NCBI GenBank assembly: GCA_045540695.1
Contig: JAZQHR010000090.1
Location: 1-21,909 of the forward strand
Length of the DNA stretch: 21,909 bases
Source: JAZQHR01 sp045540695
Lineage (GTDB): Bacteria; Bacillota; Clostridia; UMGS1810
Direction of reading: 5' to 3'
Made by a program: the position numbers and the translations under genes
Shown: positions 15,044-21,909 of the stretch, piece after piece
How the letters are laid out: each line of letters begins with the position of its first letter
How positions within the stretch are numbered: the stretch's first letter is position 1
The notes under the pieces: model-generated
What the model was told of the DNA's origin: nothing
Database searches by the model: none
What the model saw: the letters and a program-made list of their open reading frames with translations, nothing else

Positions 15044-18000
15044 ATGAAGAGAAAGTTGACTTTGGCAAAGACATTTATAGTGTTTATAGTTTTAGCGGCG
15101 GTTGCCACACTGGGTATAACTACGGTATTTGCATTCAGCGATATTTTAGAGCCGTATTATCCGCATGTTACAGCTTCGCTTCGCTCAACAGAGGAAATAT
15201 TTAACCGTATGACCGGACCTAATGTAGAGCTTAAAGAAGGTGTTGCTGAAACACGAATGAAAATGATTGAAATGTACCAGAGCGTAGGTATAGACGTTAC
15301 CTACGATATGGAGCATTGGAGTGGTAGTGACTATATGGAATTAAGCTTTCCTCAGAGATATTCAAGGGAAACCCCTATACCGCTTGGTACGAGTCCTGAC
15401 TATTCAGGTGCGTTCTCTATAGACGCTCCTTGGAATAATAAGATTCCAAAGGATTCTCCAAGGGTAGAACTCAGCAGAAATTGCCTGTCATTTCATTGCC
15501 ATATGGGTGTTGTAAAATCAAAACTTGATCAGGGTGGCGGTGGTACAGGCATAGCGCAGGTTGTTGGTTTTGAAGGAGATCAGCTATACTCAATAGTTGA
15601 TAAATATTTTAATGCAAAAATATCAAAGATATATCAATTTCCTGTACCGGAAAACGTGCTCGATCTTGTTAATCTTCCGGCTAACAGTGATGAGCATACC
15701 GAATTCATCGACGGAAACAATCATACTTCTGTTCAGGCGTGGTATACACGAGTACCGGGTGATACAAGAGGTTATGGTATAAATAACTTTTTGCTTCCGC
15801 AGTACGATGTTCGTACTCATTCACTTGGTTATGAAACACGACTTGATGGTATTGGTGCTGAGGGCATTTGCGGAGTTAACGCTGCAAAACCGCCTACAAG
15901 TGCATTTACCATAAAGTCAAGTGAAATTAGTTCGACTACCGAGATGATAAATCATGCTCTTGGCGGAGCGATCGGCGAAACATGCGGAGCCAGAGTTTAT
16001 CCGGCTACAATGACTGACGCACATATGCAGATGACTGATTCCAATACAGGAAGTAACGGACAGTTCAACAGAGGTGTAGTGCCGTACGGAGGTGTTATCC
16101 AGCTTGACCCTGAACTGGACCTTGACGCTATTTATAACGCAGGTAAGCTTAGCTGGCACTCATACAGAATACTCAGAGCTATGCAGGAATATGGTTTTTA
16201 TAATATAGACACCTCAGGTTCGTCGTTTTTCTTCTATACAACAACTTATGGTAATGACTGGCTCAATCCAGATGAACCAAAGTTCAATGTTCCTATCAAA
16301 GATAATGCACAAGGAAATAGTCCTGTTACAGATGAGCTTACCGCTTTCTTTGCTGGCGATGAATTTTTCGGGCTTGAAGAGCTTCCAAAGGTATATGTGG
16401 TGCCTGTCGTTACGAAAATGGCAGACCTTGATGTAAATGATGATGGTGCGATAGACCAAGCGGATCACGACTTGGTTTTAGAGCATTATGACGTAGCATA
16501 TACAGACCAAACAAAACAGTATGATGTAAACGAAGATAAGGTTATAGATATGTCTGATGTTGAGATAATGTACAGATATCTTGAAAACCTGCCTATGCAT
16601 ACCTGGACATATTACGATTTTTCGCTTAAGGATAATGATGTTGAACATGGCGAAATATACATAACAGGACCAAATGATAAGGTGGATGGTATCACAAGAT
16701 ACAGAGAAGGCTTCTGGGTTACTGTAGCCGCTGTTCCTAAAACCGGATATGAATTTGATGGATGGACGGGTGATTTTGAAGGTAAGGATCAGTACGTAAA
16801 GCTTATTGTGGATAAAGATTACACCATTGGCGCAAAATACAAGAAGATTGATAAATATGTGAAGGTTACTACCAAAGTGGCAGGACCGGGACATATTGAA
16901 GTCAGCGAAGATAACTTAAGCTTTGATGCCCCGTCTGATGAGTATCCTGACAGAACTCTTCTAAAAATTAAAGCAGTTCCTGATGAAGGAAAAGCACTTC
17001 TTGGATGGTATGGTGATGTAAGCGGTTATTCGCAGGAGCTTGATTTGCTTCTTGAAAAAGACACGGAAATCATCGCATTATTTGGTGATCCTGACTATGT
17101 AGAGGAATTTCATCCGGACGAATGGTATGCTGCGAGAGGTAGCGATAACTTTAAAGTAGATGATGAGAAAAATTCAATCAGTTTATTGGATTTTAACGAA
17201 AGTCGTCATGTCATAGTAAAAAATAAATATGCTAAAAACAGTATAGACTTAAAAGGCAATTTCAAACTTCGTGCCACTATGAATCCTGTTCTGCTTTTAG
17301 CTACACACGGCACACATCTTATATTCAATTTCAAAGATATAGAAAATTACTATTATTTCCGTATAGATTGTAATGGTGCTTCTACACTTGGAAAATATTA
17401 CAAGGGCAAGGAAATAATTATGGATAAGTGCGAGGCAAAGCAAACCACAAAGGATGGCACAGTAATGGAACTTCCGCTTGATGTGGAGATTCAGCGAAAG
17501 AATTCATTTATCATAGTTAATTTGTATAAAAACGGCAGAAAAATGGAGCTTATGAAAACCAGGGACAAGACATTTACCGGCGGAGTATATGGAGTTGGCT
17601 CGAGCTACTACGGTGTAACAGCTGTTTCAAATATTATGGTGTCAAAATCAGAGCTTGAACCGACAGATGCCACCAAGCAGACCTGGGTAAGAACCGGAGC
17701 ATCTGATATCTGGTCAAAGAAACTTACCAATGCAGTTGTAGTATGTCTTGACAACAGTAACACATATGCTAAGAACGACTACAGAACTCTCGGTACCAAT
17801 AAGCCATTCTATGTAGAAGGCGAAAAAGATTTGTATGTTCCTGTTAAATATGTGGTTGAAAACCTTGGCGGTAGTGTAGCTTATGATGCGGTATCTGATG
17901 TGATAACAGTAGCGCTAGGTAATAATTCTGTAGACTATAAAGACGGAATGGAAGGGGTAAGAACAGTAGATGGTGTGCTTTATGTTGCAGCACCTAAGCT

Positions 18001-18160
18001 TGCCAAGGATATTGGAAAGCAACTTTGGAAATACCACGATGTAGTATTCTTTTCCGATATCGTAGGAGCTATATATACCGCTTCAAACGAAAATGAATGT
18101 AATGATTTTGTTAAAAAGACATTTGGCGTAGAATATGAGTTATACACAAACGTTGAATAA
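15044..18160 (+). CDS. Exported multidomain protein, dockerin-like, second paralogue
   Basis: A 1038-residue paralogue of the preceding gene with the same domains in the same order and almost identical numbering. Signal peptide 1-30; unassigned N-terminal domain to about 450; dockerin-like pair at 460-513 with the same ten calcium ligands; two InlB/Flg_new-like repeats (YEFDGWTGDFEG, LLGWYGDVSG); LamG-like region about 687-870; copper-amine-oxidase-N-like C-terminus (YVPVKYVVENLGGSVAYDA). I chose ATG 15044, eight nt after GGGAGG; an ATG at 15038 is only two nt from that site. By eye, similarity to its neighbour is very uneven: a stretch of about 60 residues starting at MYQSVGIDVTYD is identical, the dockerin region differs at a few positions, and the LamG-like region is much more diverged. 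The dockerin-like module is internal rather than terminal, which is unusual. Confidence 0.85.
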   Translation: MKRKLTLAKTFIVFIVLAAVATLGITTVFAFSDILEPYYPHVTASLRSTEEIFNRMTGPNVELKEGVAETRMKMIEMYQSVGIDVTYDMEHWSGSDYMELSFPQRYSRETPIPLGTSPDYSGAFSIDAPWNNKIPKDSPRVELSRNCLSFHCHMGVVKSKLDQGGGGTGIAQVVGFEGDQLYSIVDKYFNAKISKIYQFPVPENVLDLVNLPANSDEHTEFIDGNNHTSVQAWYTRVPGDTRGYGINNFLLPQYDVRTHSLGYETRLDGIGAEGICGVNAAKPPTSAFTIKSSEISSTTEMINHALGGAIGETCGARVYPATMTDAHMQMTDSNTGSNGQFNRGVVPYGGVIQLDPELDLDAIYNAGKLSWHSYRILRAMQEYGFYNIDTSGSSFFFYTTTYGNDWLNPDEPKFNVPIKDNAQGNSPVTDELTAFFAGDEFFGLEELPKVYVVPVVTKMADLDVNDDGAIDQADHDLVLEHYDVAYTDQTKQYDVNEDKVIDMSDVEIMYRYLENLPMHTWTYYDFSLKDNDVEHGEIYITGPNDKVDGITRYREGFWVTVAAVPKTGYEFDGWTGDFEGKDQYVKLIVDKDYTIGAKYKKIDKYVKVTTKVAGPGHIEVSEDNLSFDAPSDEYPDRTLLKIKAVPDEGKALLGWYGDVSGYSQELDLLLEKDTEIIALFGDPDYVEEFHPDEWYAARGSDNFKVDDEKNSISLLDFNESRHVIVKNKYAKNSIDLKGNFKLRATMNPVLLLATHGTHLIFNFKDIENYYYFRIDCNGASTLGKYYKGKEIIMDKCEAKQTTKDGTVMELPLDVEIQRKNSFIIVNLYKNGRKMELMKTRDKTFTGGVYGVGSSYYGVTAVSNIMVSKSELEPTDATKQTWVRTGASDIWSKKLTNAVVVCLDNSNTYAKNDYRTLGTNKPFYVEGEKDLYVPVKYVVENLGGSVAYDAVSDVITVALGNNSVDYKDGMEGVRTVDGVLYVAAPKLAKDIGKQLWKYHDVVFFSDIVGAIYTASNENECNDFVKKTFGVEYELYTNVE

Positions 18161-18180
18161 TCATAAGTAATATAGCTTTT

Positions 18181-18217
18181 AAGGGCAGGTGGTAAAACAT
18201 CTGCTCTTATTTTTTTC
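18181..18217 (+). terminator. Intrinsic terminator of the second paralogue
   Basis: AAGGGCAGGTG (18181-18191) pairs with CATCTGCTCTT (18198-18208) with two G-T wobbles and a 6-nt loop, followed by T-run 18210-18216. It lies 20 bases after the stop codon. Confidence 0.85.
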
Positions 18218-18224
18218 TAAATTA

Positions 18225-18253
18225 TGGACAAATAGGTAAAAATGTGTTAAAAT
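18225..18253 (+). promoter_or_regulatory. Promoter of the decarboxylase beta gene
   Basis: TGGACA (18225-18230), a 17-bp spacer and TAAAAT (18248-18253), with TG one base before the -10. It lies inside the upstream open extension of the frame, which supports the later start codon at 18289. Confidence 0.65.
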
Positions 18254-18288
18254 ATCAGGTGCAAAATAAATTTACGGAGGATAAAAAC

Positions 18289-19377
18289 GTGGAAATTATT
18301 TACCAGAACATTCTTGCCATCAACTGGCAGATGGTTGTAATGTGGATTATCGGCGGAGTGCTTATCTACCTTGCAATTAAAAAGGATATGGAGCCTACAC
18401 TATTGCTACCTATGGGATTTGGTGCTATACTTGTAAACCTTCCAAATTCAGGTGCAGTAGAAACGCTTACCACACTTTTTAATGCAGGTATATCAAATGA
18501 GCTGTTTCCGCTTATTTTATTTATAGGCATCGGTGCTATGATAGACTTTGGACCGCTACTTTCTAATCCAAAGCTTATGATATTCGGTGCGGCTGCACAG
18601 TTTGGAATATTCTTTACACTATGTGTAGCATCTATGTTTTTTGATATTAAGGATGCTGCTTCAATTGCCATAATCGGTGCGGCAGACGGCCCTACATCTA
18701 TAGTAGTTGCACAGGCACTAAAGTCAAAATACCTCGGTGCAATAATGGTTGCGGCATACTCGTATATGGCGCTTGTACCTATCATTCAGCCGCCAGTTAT
18801 AAAGCTACTTACAACTAAAAAAGAACGTATGATCAGGATGGAATATACACAGACAAAGGTTTCTAAAACAACCAGAATAATGTTCCCTATAGTTATTACT
18901 GTTATCGCAGGTTTAGTTGCTCCTGAGTCGGTAGCACTTGTAGGATTTTTGATGTTTGGTAACCTTATAAGAGAGTGTGGCGTGCTAAACTCACTTTCAG
19001 AAACTGCACAGAAGGTTTTGGCAAACCTTATTACCATATTCCTTGGTATAACAATCGCACTTCGTATGCAGGCTGCAGAATTTTTAGCACCTGAAACACT
19101 TCTTATACTAGGACTTGGATTGTTTGCATTTATATTTGATACAGCAGGCGGAGTTCTATTTGCGAAATTTATAAACCTGTTCTCAAAAAAGAAAATCAAC
19201 CCTATGATAGGTGCTGCAGGTATATCTGCATTCCCTATGTCGGGACGTGTAGTACATAAGATGGGACTTGAGGAAGACCCGCAAAACTTCCTTCTAATGC
19301 ATTCTATCGGTGTAAATGTGTCAGGACAGATTGCCTCTGTTATCGCAGGCGGACTGATACTAAACTTCTTTATGTAG
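18289..19377 (+). CDS. oadB: Na+-translocating decarboxylase beta subunit
   Basis: A 362-residue integral membrane protein of the OadB/GcdB/MmdB family. In complete enzymes this subunit decarboxylates carboxybiotin and couples it to sodium export. Hallmarks are IGAMIDFGPLLSNP (81-94), GAADGPTS with the key Asp at 133, the proline-rich QPPVIKLL and NPMIGAAGISAFPMSGRVVH, which carries the Asn and Ser of the conserved region; about ten hydrophobic helices surround them. The GTG start at 18289 is chosen because CGGAGG lies 8 nt before it and the putative promoter lies upstream; the frame extends to 18244. The partner carboxyltransferase and biotin carrier are not in the window, so which acid (oxaloacetate, methylmalonyl-CoA, glutaconyl-CoA or malonate) is decarboxylated is unknown. 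It forms an operon with the small gene that follows. Confidence 0.92.
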   Translation: MEIIYQNILAINWQMVVMWIIGGVLIYLAIKKDMEPTLLLPMGFGAILVNLPNSGAVETLTTLFNAGISNELFPLILFIGIGAMIDFGPLLSNPKLMIFGAAAQFGIFFTLCVASMFFDIKDAASIAIIGAADGPTSIVVAQALKSKYLGAIMVAAYSYMALVPIIQPPVIKLLTTKKERMIRMEYTQTKVSKTTRIMFPIVITVIAGLVAPESVALVGFLMFGNLIRECGVLNSLSETAQKVLANLITIFLGITIALRMQAAEFLAPETLLILGLGLFAFIFDTAGGVLFAKFINLFSKKKINPMIGAAGISAFPMSGRVVHKMGLEEDPQNFLLMHSIGVNVSGQIASVIAGGLILNFFM

Positions 19378-19390
19378 GAGGTAATAAGTT

Positions 19391-19525
19391 ATGAATTTTA
19401 ATCCTATGAATTTTTTGGTGAACCTTAAATATATGGGTAGCGGTATGCTGATTATACTTATCGTAATGGCGATTATTATCGTATGCACAATGCTACTTAA
19501 TAAGCTTCCATCAGACGAGGAATAA
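19391..19525 (+). CDS. 44-residue membrane protein, minimal gamma subunit-like
   Basis: A short gene starting 13 bases after the oadB stop; its ribosome binding site AGGAGG overlaps that stop codon, so the two are translationally linked. The product begins MNFNPMNFLVNLKYMGSGM, has one hydrophobic helix of about 20 residues (LIILIVMAIIIVCTMLL) and ends with a short acidic tail LPSDEE. Position, the single N-terminal helix with GxGM before it and the downstream charged tail match the membrane anchor of OadG-type gamma subunits, which hold the soluble subunits to the beta subunit. It is much shorter than usual OadG and lacks the long cytoplasmic Pro/Ala-rich and zinc-binding tail. The role as gamma-like anchor is inference from location and shape. 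Confidence 0.75.
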   Translation: MNFNPMNFLVNLKYMGSGMLIILIVMAIIIVCTMLLNKLPSDEE

Positions 19526-19537
19526 ATAAGCAATAAA

Positions 19538-19596
19538 AAAGCCGAGTTAATGGTGCGTTTCCTAAGATAACGTGCACTTAACTCGGCTTTCTTTAT
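19538..19596 (+). terminator. Intrinsic terminator of the oadB operon
   Basis: AAAGCCGAGTTAA (19538-19550) pairs perfectly with TTAACTCGGCTTT (19578-19590). The 27-nt interior can itself pair partly (GTGCGTT/AACGTGC-like). A T-rich tail (tttctttat) follows. It lies 12 bases after the small gene. Confidence 0.8.
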
Positions 19597-19620
19597 GTGA
19601 ATTTATAGTTTAAATATAAA

Positions 19621-19658
19621 TCGGGTTTGGAACGACCTATGTGTCGTTAAAAACTCGA
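19621..19658 (-). terminator. Probable terminator of the AraC-type gene
   Basis: TCGGGTTTGGAACGAC (19621-19636) pairs with 19643-19658 over 16 positions with two mismatches and one G-T wobble, 6-nt loop. It lies 32 bases beyond the stop of the minus-strand regulator gene. The T-tract that follows on the minus strand is broken (ATTTATATTT), so its efficiency is uncertain. Confidence 0.5.
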
Positions 19659-19690
19659 TATACAATAATCTTTCAAAAAGGTAGCATTAT

Positions 19691-20446
19691 TTACCTTCTA
19701 AGCTCAGACGGGTTTTTACCCGTCTCTCTTTTCATATATGCACTAAAATAACTTGCCGTACTAAAACCGCATTTGTCGGATACTTCTTCTACTGTATAAT
19801 TACCAAGCTGTAAAAGCTCCGTAGCATAGCCTGTTTTAAGATTATTTATGTATTTAACAGGGGATACGCCATAGCTTTTTTGAAATAGTTTTCTGTAATA
19901 CGTTTCGCTTACATTACACATTTTGGAAAGCATGGAAATAGATAATGACTTGTCGGTAAAATGTTCATGTATGTATTTTACCGAAACGGAAATTATATCG
20001 CGGCTAATATCATTGTTTTCCCTTATATATTCCTTTTCGATTGCAGAAATAATCTTGTATATTATGGATTTGCAATCATGATCATATCCTATATATTTCC
20101 TTTTCCAAGTGGTTACCAGATCTCTGAAAAGATTTTCAAAATACTGCGGATTTTTCGAAGTGAATTTTTTTATAATACGCGGCATCGGACTTTCCGGAGA
20201 AAAGTGTATGCATATATAATGCTCGTGACCTGCAACCTGATTATATTTGCAGTATGCAGGAACAAATGTCATATCACCTGAGTTTATATGTGCGTTTTGC
20301 TCATCAGTTGTAAAGTTCATATCGCCTAGTATTCTAAAAGACAGTGCATGATAGGGTCTGTCGTATGGAGTTTTGTACTTTGAAGAATATTCCGACTCAA
20401 ATATAGATACTATTTCAAATGGTATTTTGTCAGTTTCAAAAAACAT
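19691..20446 (-). CDS. AraC-family transcriptional regulator
   Basis: A 251-residue regulator. The first 110 residues look like a small beta-rich cupin-type sensor domain (RPYHALSFRILGDMNF, NSGDMTFVPAYCKY), a form typical of sugar-responsive AraC proteins. A linker follows, and the last 100 residues are a double helix-turn-helix: the first around LSISMLSKMCNVSETYYRKLF, written here in part, with SYGVSPVKYINNLK, and the second around YTVEEVSDKCGFSTASYFSAYM ending in the family signature KRETGKNPSELRR. I chose ATG 20446, preceded by AGGGTGAT; a GTG at 20512 in the same frame has no ribosome binding site and lies upstream of the predicted promoter. It is divergent from the secreted-protein gene at 20598, which is its most likely target (inference). 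The effector is unknown. Confidence 0.9.
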   Translation of the reverse strand: MFFETDKIPFEIVSIFESEYSSKYKTPYDRPYHALSFRILGDMNFTTDEQNAHINSGDMTFVPAYCKYNQVAGHEHYICIHFSPESPMPRIIKKFTSKNPQYFENLFRDLVTTWKRKYIGYDHDCKSIIYKIISAIEKEYIRENNDISRDIISVSVKYIHEHFTDKSLSISMLSKMCNVSETYYRKLFQKSYGVSPVKYINNLKTGYATELLQLGNYTVEEVSDKCGFSTASYFSAYMKRETGKNPSELRR

Positions 20447-20462
20447 AAATATCACCCTATAT

Positions 20463-20491
20463 ATTTTAGCATATTTGTGATAATTAGTCAA
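20463..20491 (-). promoter_or_regulatory. Promoter of the AraC-type gene
   Basis: On the minus strand TTGACT, a 17-bp spacer, TAAAAT with TG one base before it. The predicted start near 20456 would fall inside the AGGG of the ribosome binding site, leaving about ten nt before the ATG, so the message may be nearly leaderless or another start may exist. Confidence 0.6.
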
Positions 20492-20508
20492 ATTATTTGT
20501 TTCGAAAT

Positions 20509-20562
20509 TCACAAATTTAGTTGTGGAAATTGAATGGTATTATTTTTCCTTTGTGCTATACT
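20509..20562 (+). promoter_or_regulatory. Promoter/operator region of the secreted-protein gene
   Basis: An extended -10, TGCTATACT (20554-20562), has no good -35 at 17 bp, which is common at activator-dependent promoters. Upstream, TTCACAA-n6-TTGTGGAA (20509-20529) is an imperfect palindrome and a candidate site for the divergent AraC-type regulator. Confidence 0.45.
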
Positions 20563-20597
20563 TTTTTATAGATTAAATAGGGGAGGTAAATACTCAA

Positions 20598-21909
20598 ATG
20601 AAGAAAATATTAGGTTTATGCCTTGCACTTATTATGATAATAAGTATGTTTTCTGTGACAGCCTTTGCAAATGCTACACCTGAAGGCTACGTTACATTTA
20701 CAAGAAACGGAAATGTATATGTCGATATGACTACTACACAGTCGCTTAGTACATCATCGTATGTACTTGCTGACAACATAACAGTTGGAGCAAGCGAAAC
20801 AATTGATATCACACTTAAGCAAAATGCGATGTTTTATAACAACACATCTACATTTGCTTTTTTGGGATATAAATTGCAGGCAAAGAATAACAACAGTAAC
20901 GGAAATGTTCTTATAACCCTTACCGAAGGAAATGATGTGTTCCATACAGTTACAGTTCTTAAGACAACCTTTGCAAGTGCTACAAACAGCATTTATGTAA
21001 CAGGCGATACCACTATAAATATCACGCTTTCGCCTACTACCATCAGTGCGACAGTTACAGGCTCAAAGGGTACAGTAACACTTTTTGAAAACATCGCACT
21101 TCCAAATGAGAGAATAAACACAGGTGGGGTGGCATTTAAGGCAGGTTGCTCATCTGCTACATACAGAAAGCTTAAGACTGTAAAGGTTTCATCAGGCTCA
21201 TCTGATGTGAAAAAGTCAAGCTTTTTTATGAACAAGAATTTCTCTGCATCTGATAATAAATCAGACCTTAACGCAGACGGTTATGCGTTGTCAGGTGTTG
21301 ATACATATTCAAATTCTGTGGGTCTTGCAAGACAAACATCAAGCGGTGCTATGTCGGTTATTTATACAGGTACACCGTTTAGCGGTGCGTATACTCTTGA
21401 GATAGAAGCTGCTAAAGCGCACAATGACGGATATGTATACTTTAACTACGTTGACTCAAGTAACCATTACCGCCTTACAACTAAATCAAGCGGTTCATCA
21501 TCAGGTACGTTGAAGATTGAGAAAAAGGTTGGCGGCACTTATACGTCGCTTTTGACAGACGCAGAAGGTAATACTGTAGCTAGTCAGTCAATATCTATGG
21601 GCACAAATAACGATATGAAGTATGTGATAAGCCTATTACCAGATACAAAAACAGGTGACCTAAAGATAACAGCTACACTTCGTAACAGTGCAAATGTTTC
21701 AAAGACTATAACAGTTACAGATAAGAAAACAGAAACATACTCACCAATGCTATCAGGCGGAGTGGGTTATGGTAACAGCTATGTAAATATAGCCAGCTCA
21801 AAAGTTAATTTTATAAAATCAATAAAGGTTTATCCGGGTGAAGAAGCTATAGCAGTTTCAGGCGTGTTTAAAAATAATGGAGTGGAAACAGATGAATATA
21901 GAGCAGGCG
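20598..21909 (+). CDS. Secreted Ser/Thr-rich protein with LamG-like region (partial)
   Basis: A gene that runs off the right edge after 437 intact codons; I read the frame from ATG 20598 through to the end without a stop. GGGGAGG lies 11 nt upstream. The product starts with a signal peptide (MKKILGLCLALIMIISMFSV, cleavage after AFA near 24). Residues 27-200 are Thr/Ser/Asn-rich and beta-predicted. Residues about 205-410 look like a LamG/concanavalin-type beta-sandwich: paired hydrophobic strands with YVYFNYVDSSNHYRLTT, the same kind of pattern as NYYYAKVRGNGM in the two paralogues upstream. The likely role is carbohydrate binding at the cell surface or in a larger secreted enzyme whose catalytic part is outside the window; this is inference. 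It is divergent from the AraC-type regulator. Confidence 0.75.
   Translation, partial: MKKILGLCLALIMIISMFSVTAFANATPEGYVTFTRNGNVYVDMTTTQSLSTSSYVLADNITVGASETIDITLKQNAMFYNNTSTFAFLGYKLQAKNNNSNGNVLITLTEGNDVFHTVTVLKTTFASATNSIYVTGDTTINITLSPTTISATVTGSKGTVTLFENIALPNERINTGGVAFKAGCSSATYRKLKTVKVSSGSSDVKKSSFFMNKNFSASDNKSDLNADGYALSGVDTYSNSVGLARQTSSGAMSVIYTGTPFSGAYTLEIEAAKAHNDGYVYFNYVDSSNHYRLTTKSSGSSSGTLKIEKKVGGTYTSLLTDAEGNTVASQSISMGTNNDMKYVISLLPDTKTGDLKITATLRNSANVSKTITVTDKKTETYSPMLSGGVGYGNSYVNIASSKVNFIKSIKVYPGEEAIAVSGVFKNNGVETDEYRAG

Noticed and set aside
14854..15204. Open frame spanning the gap between the paralogues
   Set aside because: It crosses a strong terminator and a promoter and overlaps both genes in another frame.
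11763..18160. Cellulosome locus
   Set aside because: Dockerin-like loops are present but internal, and no cohesin or scaffoldin is seen in the window; calling a cellulosome would go beyond the evidence.
18366..19199. Long antisense open frames opposite oadB
   Set aside because: They mirror the codon bias of the real gene, have no ribosome binding site and resemble no family.

Overview
The window looks like chromosome of a low-GC, Gram-positive, anaerobic Firmicute, most likely a member of the Clostridia. The evidence is AT-rich intergenic DNA, strong AGGAGG-type ribosome binding sites, many intrinsic terminators, S-layer homology (SLH) domains, dockerin-like calcium loops, copper-amine-oxidase-N-like domains and a sodium-pump decarboxylase beta subunit. 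I cannot name the species. No rRNA, tRNA, CRISPR array, transposase or phage gene was recognised.

Layout. 1-361 is non-coding, with several small hairpins and no supportable gene. 412-2054 holds a divergent pair, mgtC (minus) and pnuC (plus), separated by two back-to-back sigma-A-type promoters. The mgtC promoter carries a perfect 18-bp palindrome and its leader contains an intrinsic terminator. The pnuC leader can fold into a three-way-junction-like structure. 2406-7055 encodes a 1549-residue exported protein with a seven-blade RCC1 propeller at the N-terminus, three SLH modules two-thirds of the way along, and an unrecognised tail. 7166-11591 is housekeeping: a hypoxanthine/uracil-type DNA glycosylase (minus), an M19 membrane dipeptidase (plus), YebC (minus) and GlmS (plus).

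11763-18160 is the most distinctive part. Two tandem paralogous genes encode exported proteins of about 1040 residues with the same unusual order: an unassigned N-terminal domain, an internal dockerin-like EF-hand pair, two InlB/Flg_new-like repeats, a LamG-like beta-sandwich and a copper-amine-oxidase-N-like domain. Each gene has its own terminator or boundary, an extended -10 promoter, and immediately upstream three A-tract elements phased at exactly 21 bp. This shared promoter architecture, kept although the sequences have drifted, is the best candidate here for an undescribed regulatory system.

18289-19525 encodes a sodium-translocating decarboxylase beta subunit followed by a 44-residue single-helix protein that looks like a minimal gamma subunit; no alpha or biotin-carrier gene is present. 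The window ends with an AraC-family regulator (minus) divergent from a secreted, Ser/Thr-rich protein with a LamG-like region that runs off the right edge.

How the genes may work together (inference): the left and centre are independent metabolic units, while the exported RCC1-SLH protein, the paralogous pair and the partial right-hand gene suggest a cell-surface or polymer-interaction locus. The AraC-type gene is a plausible regulator of its divergent neighbour.
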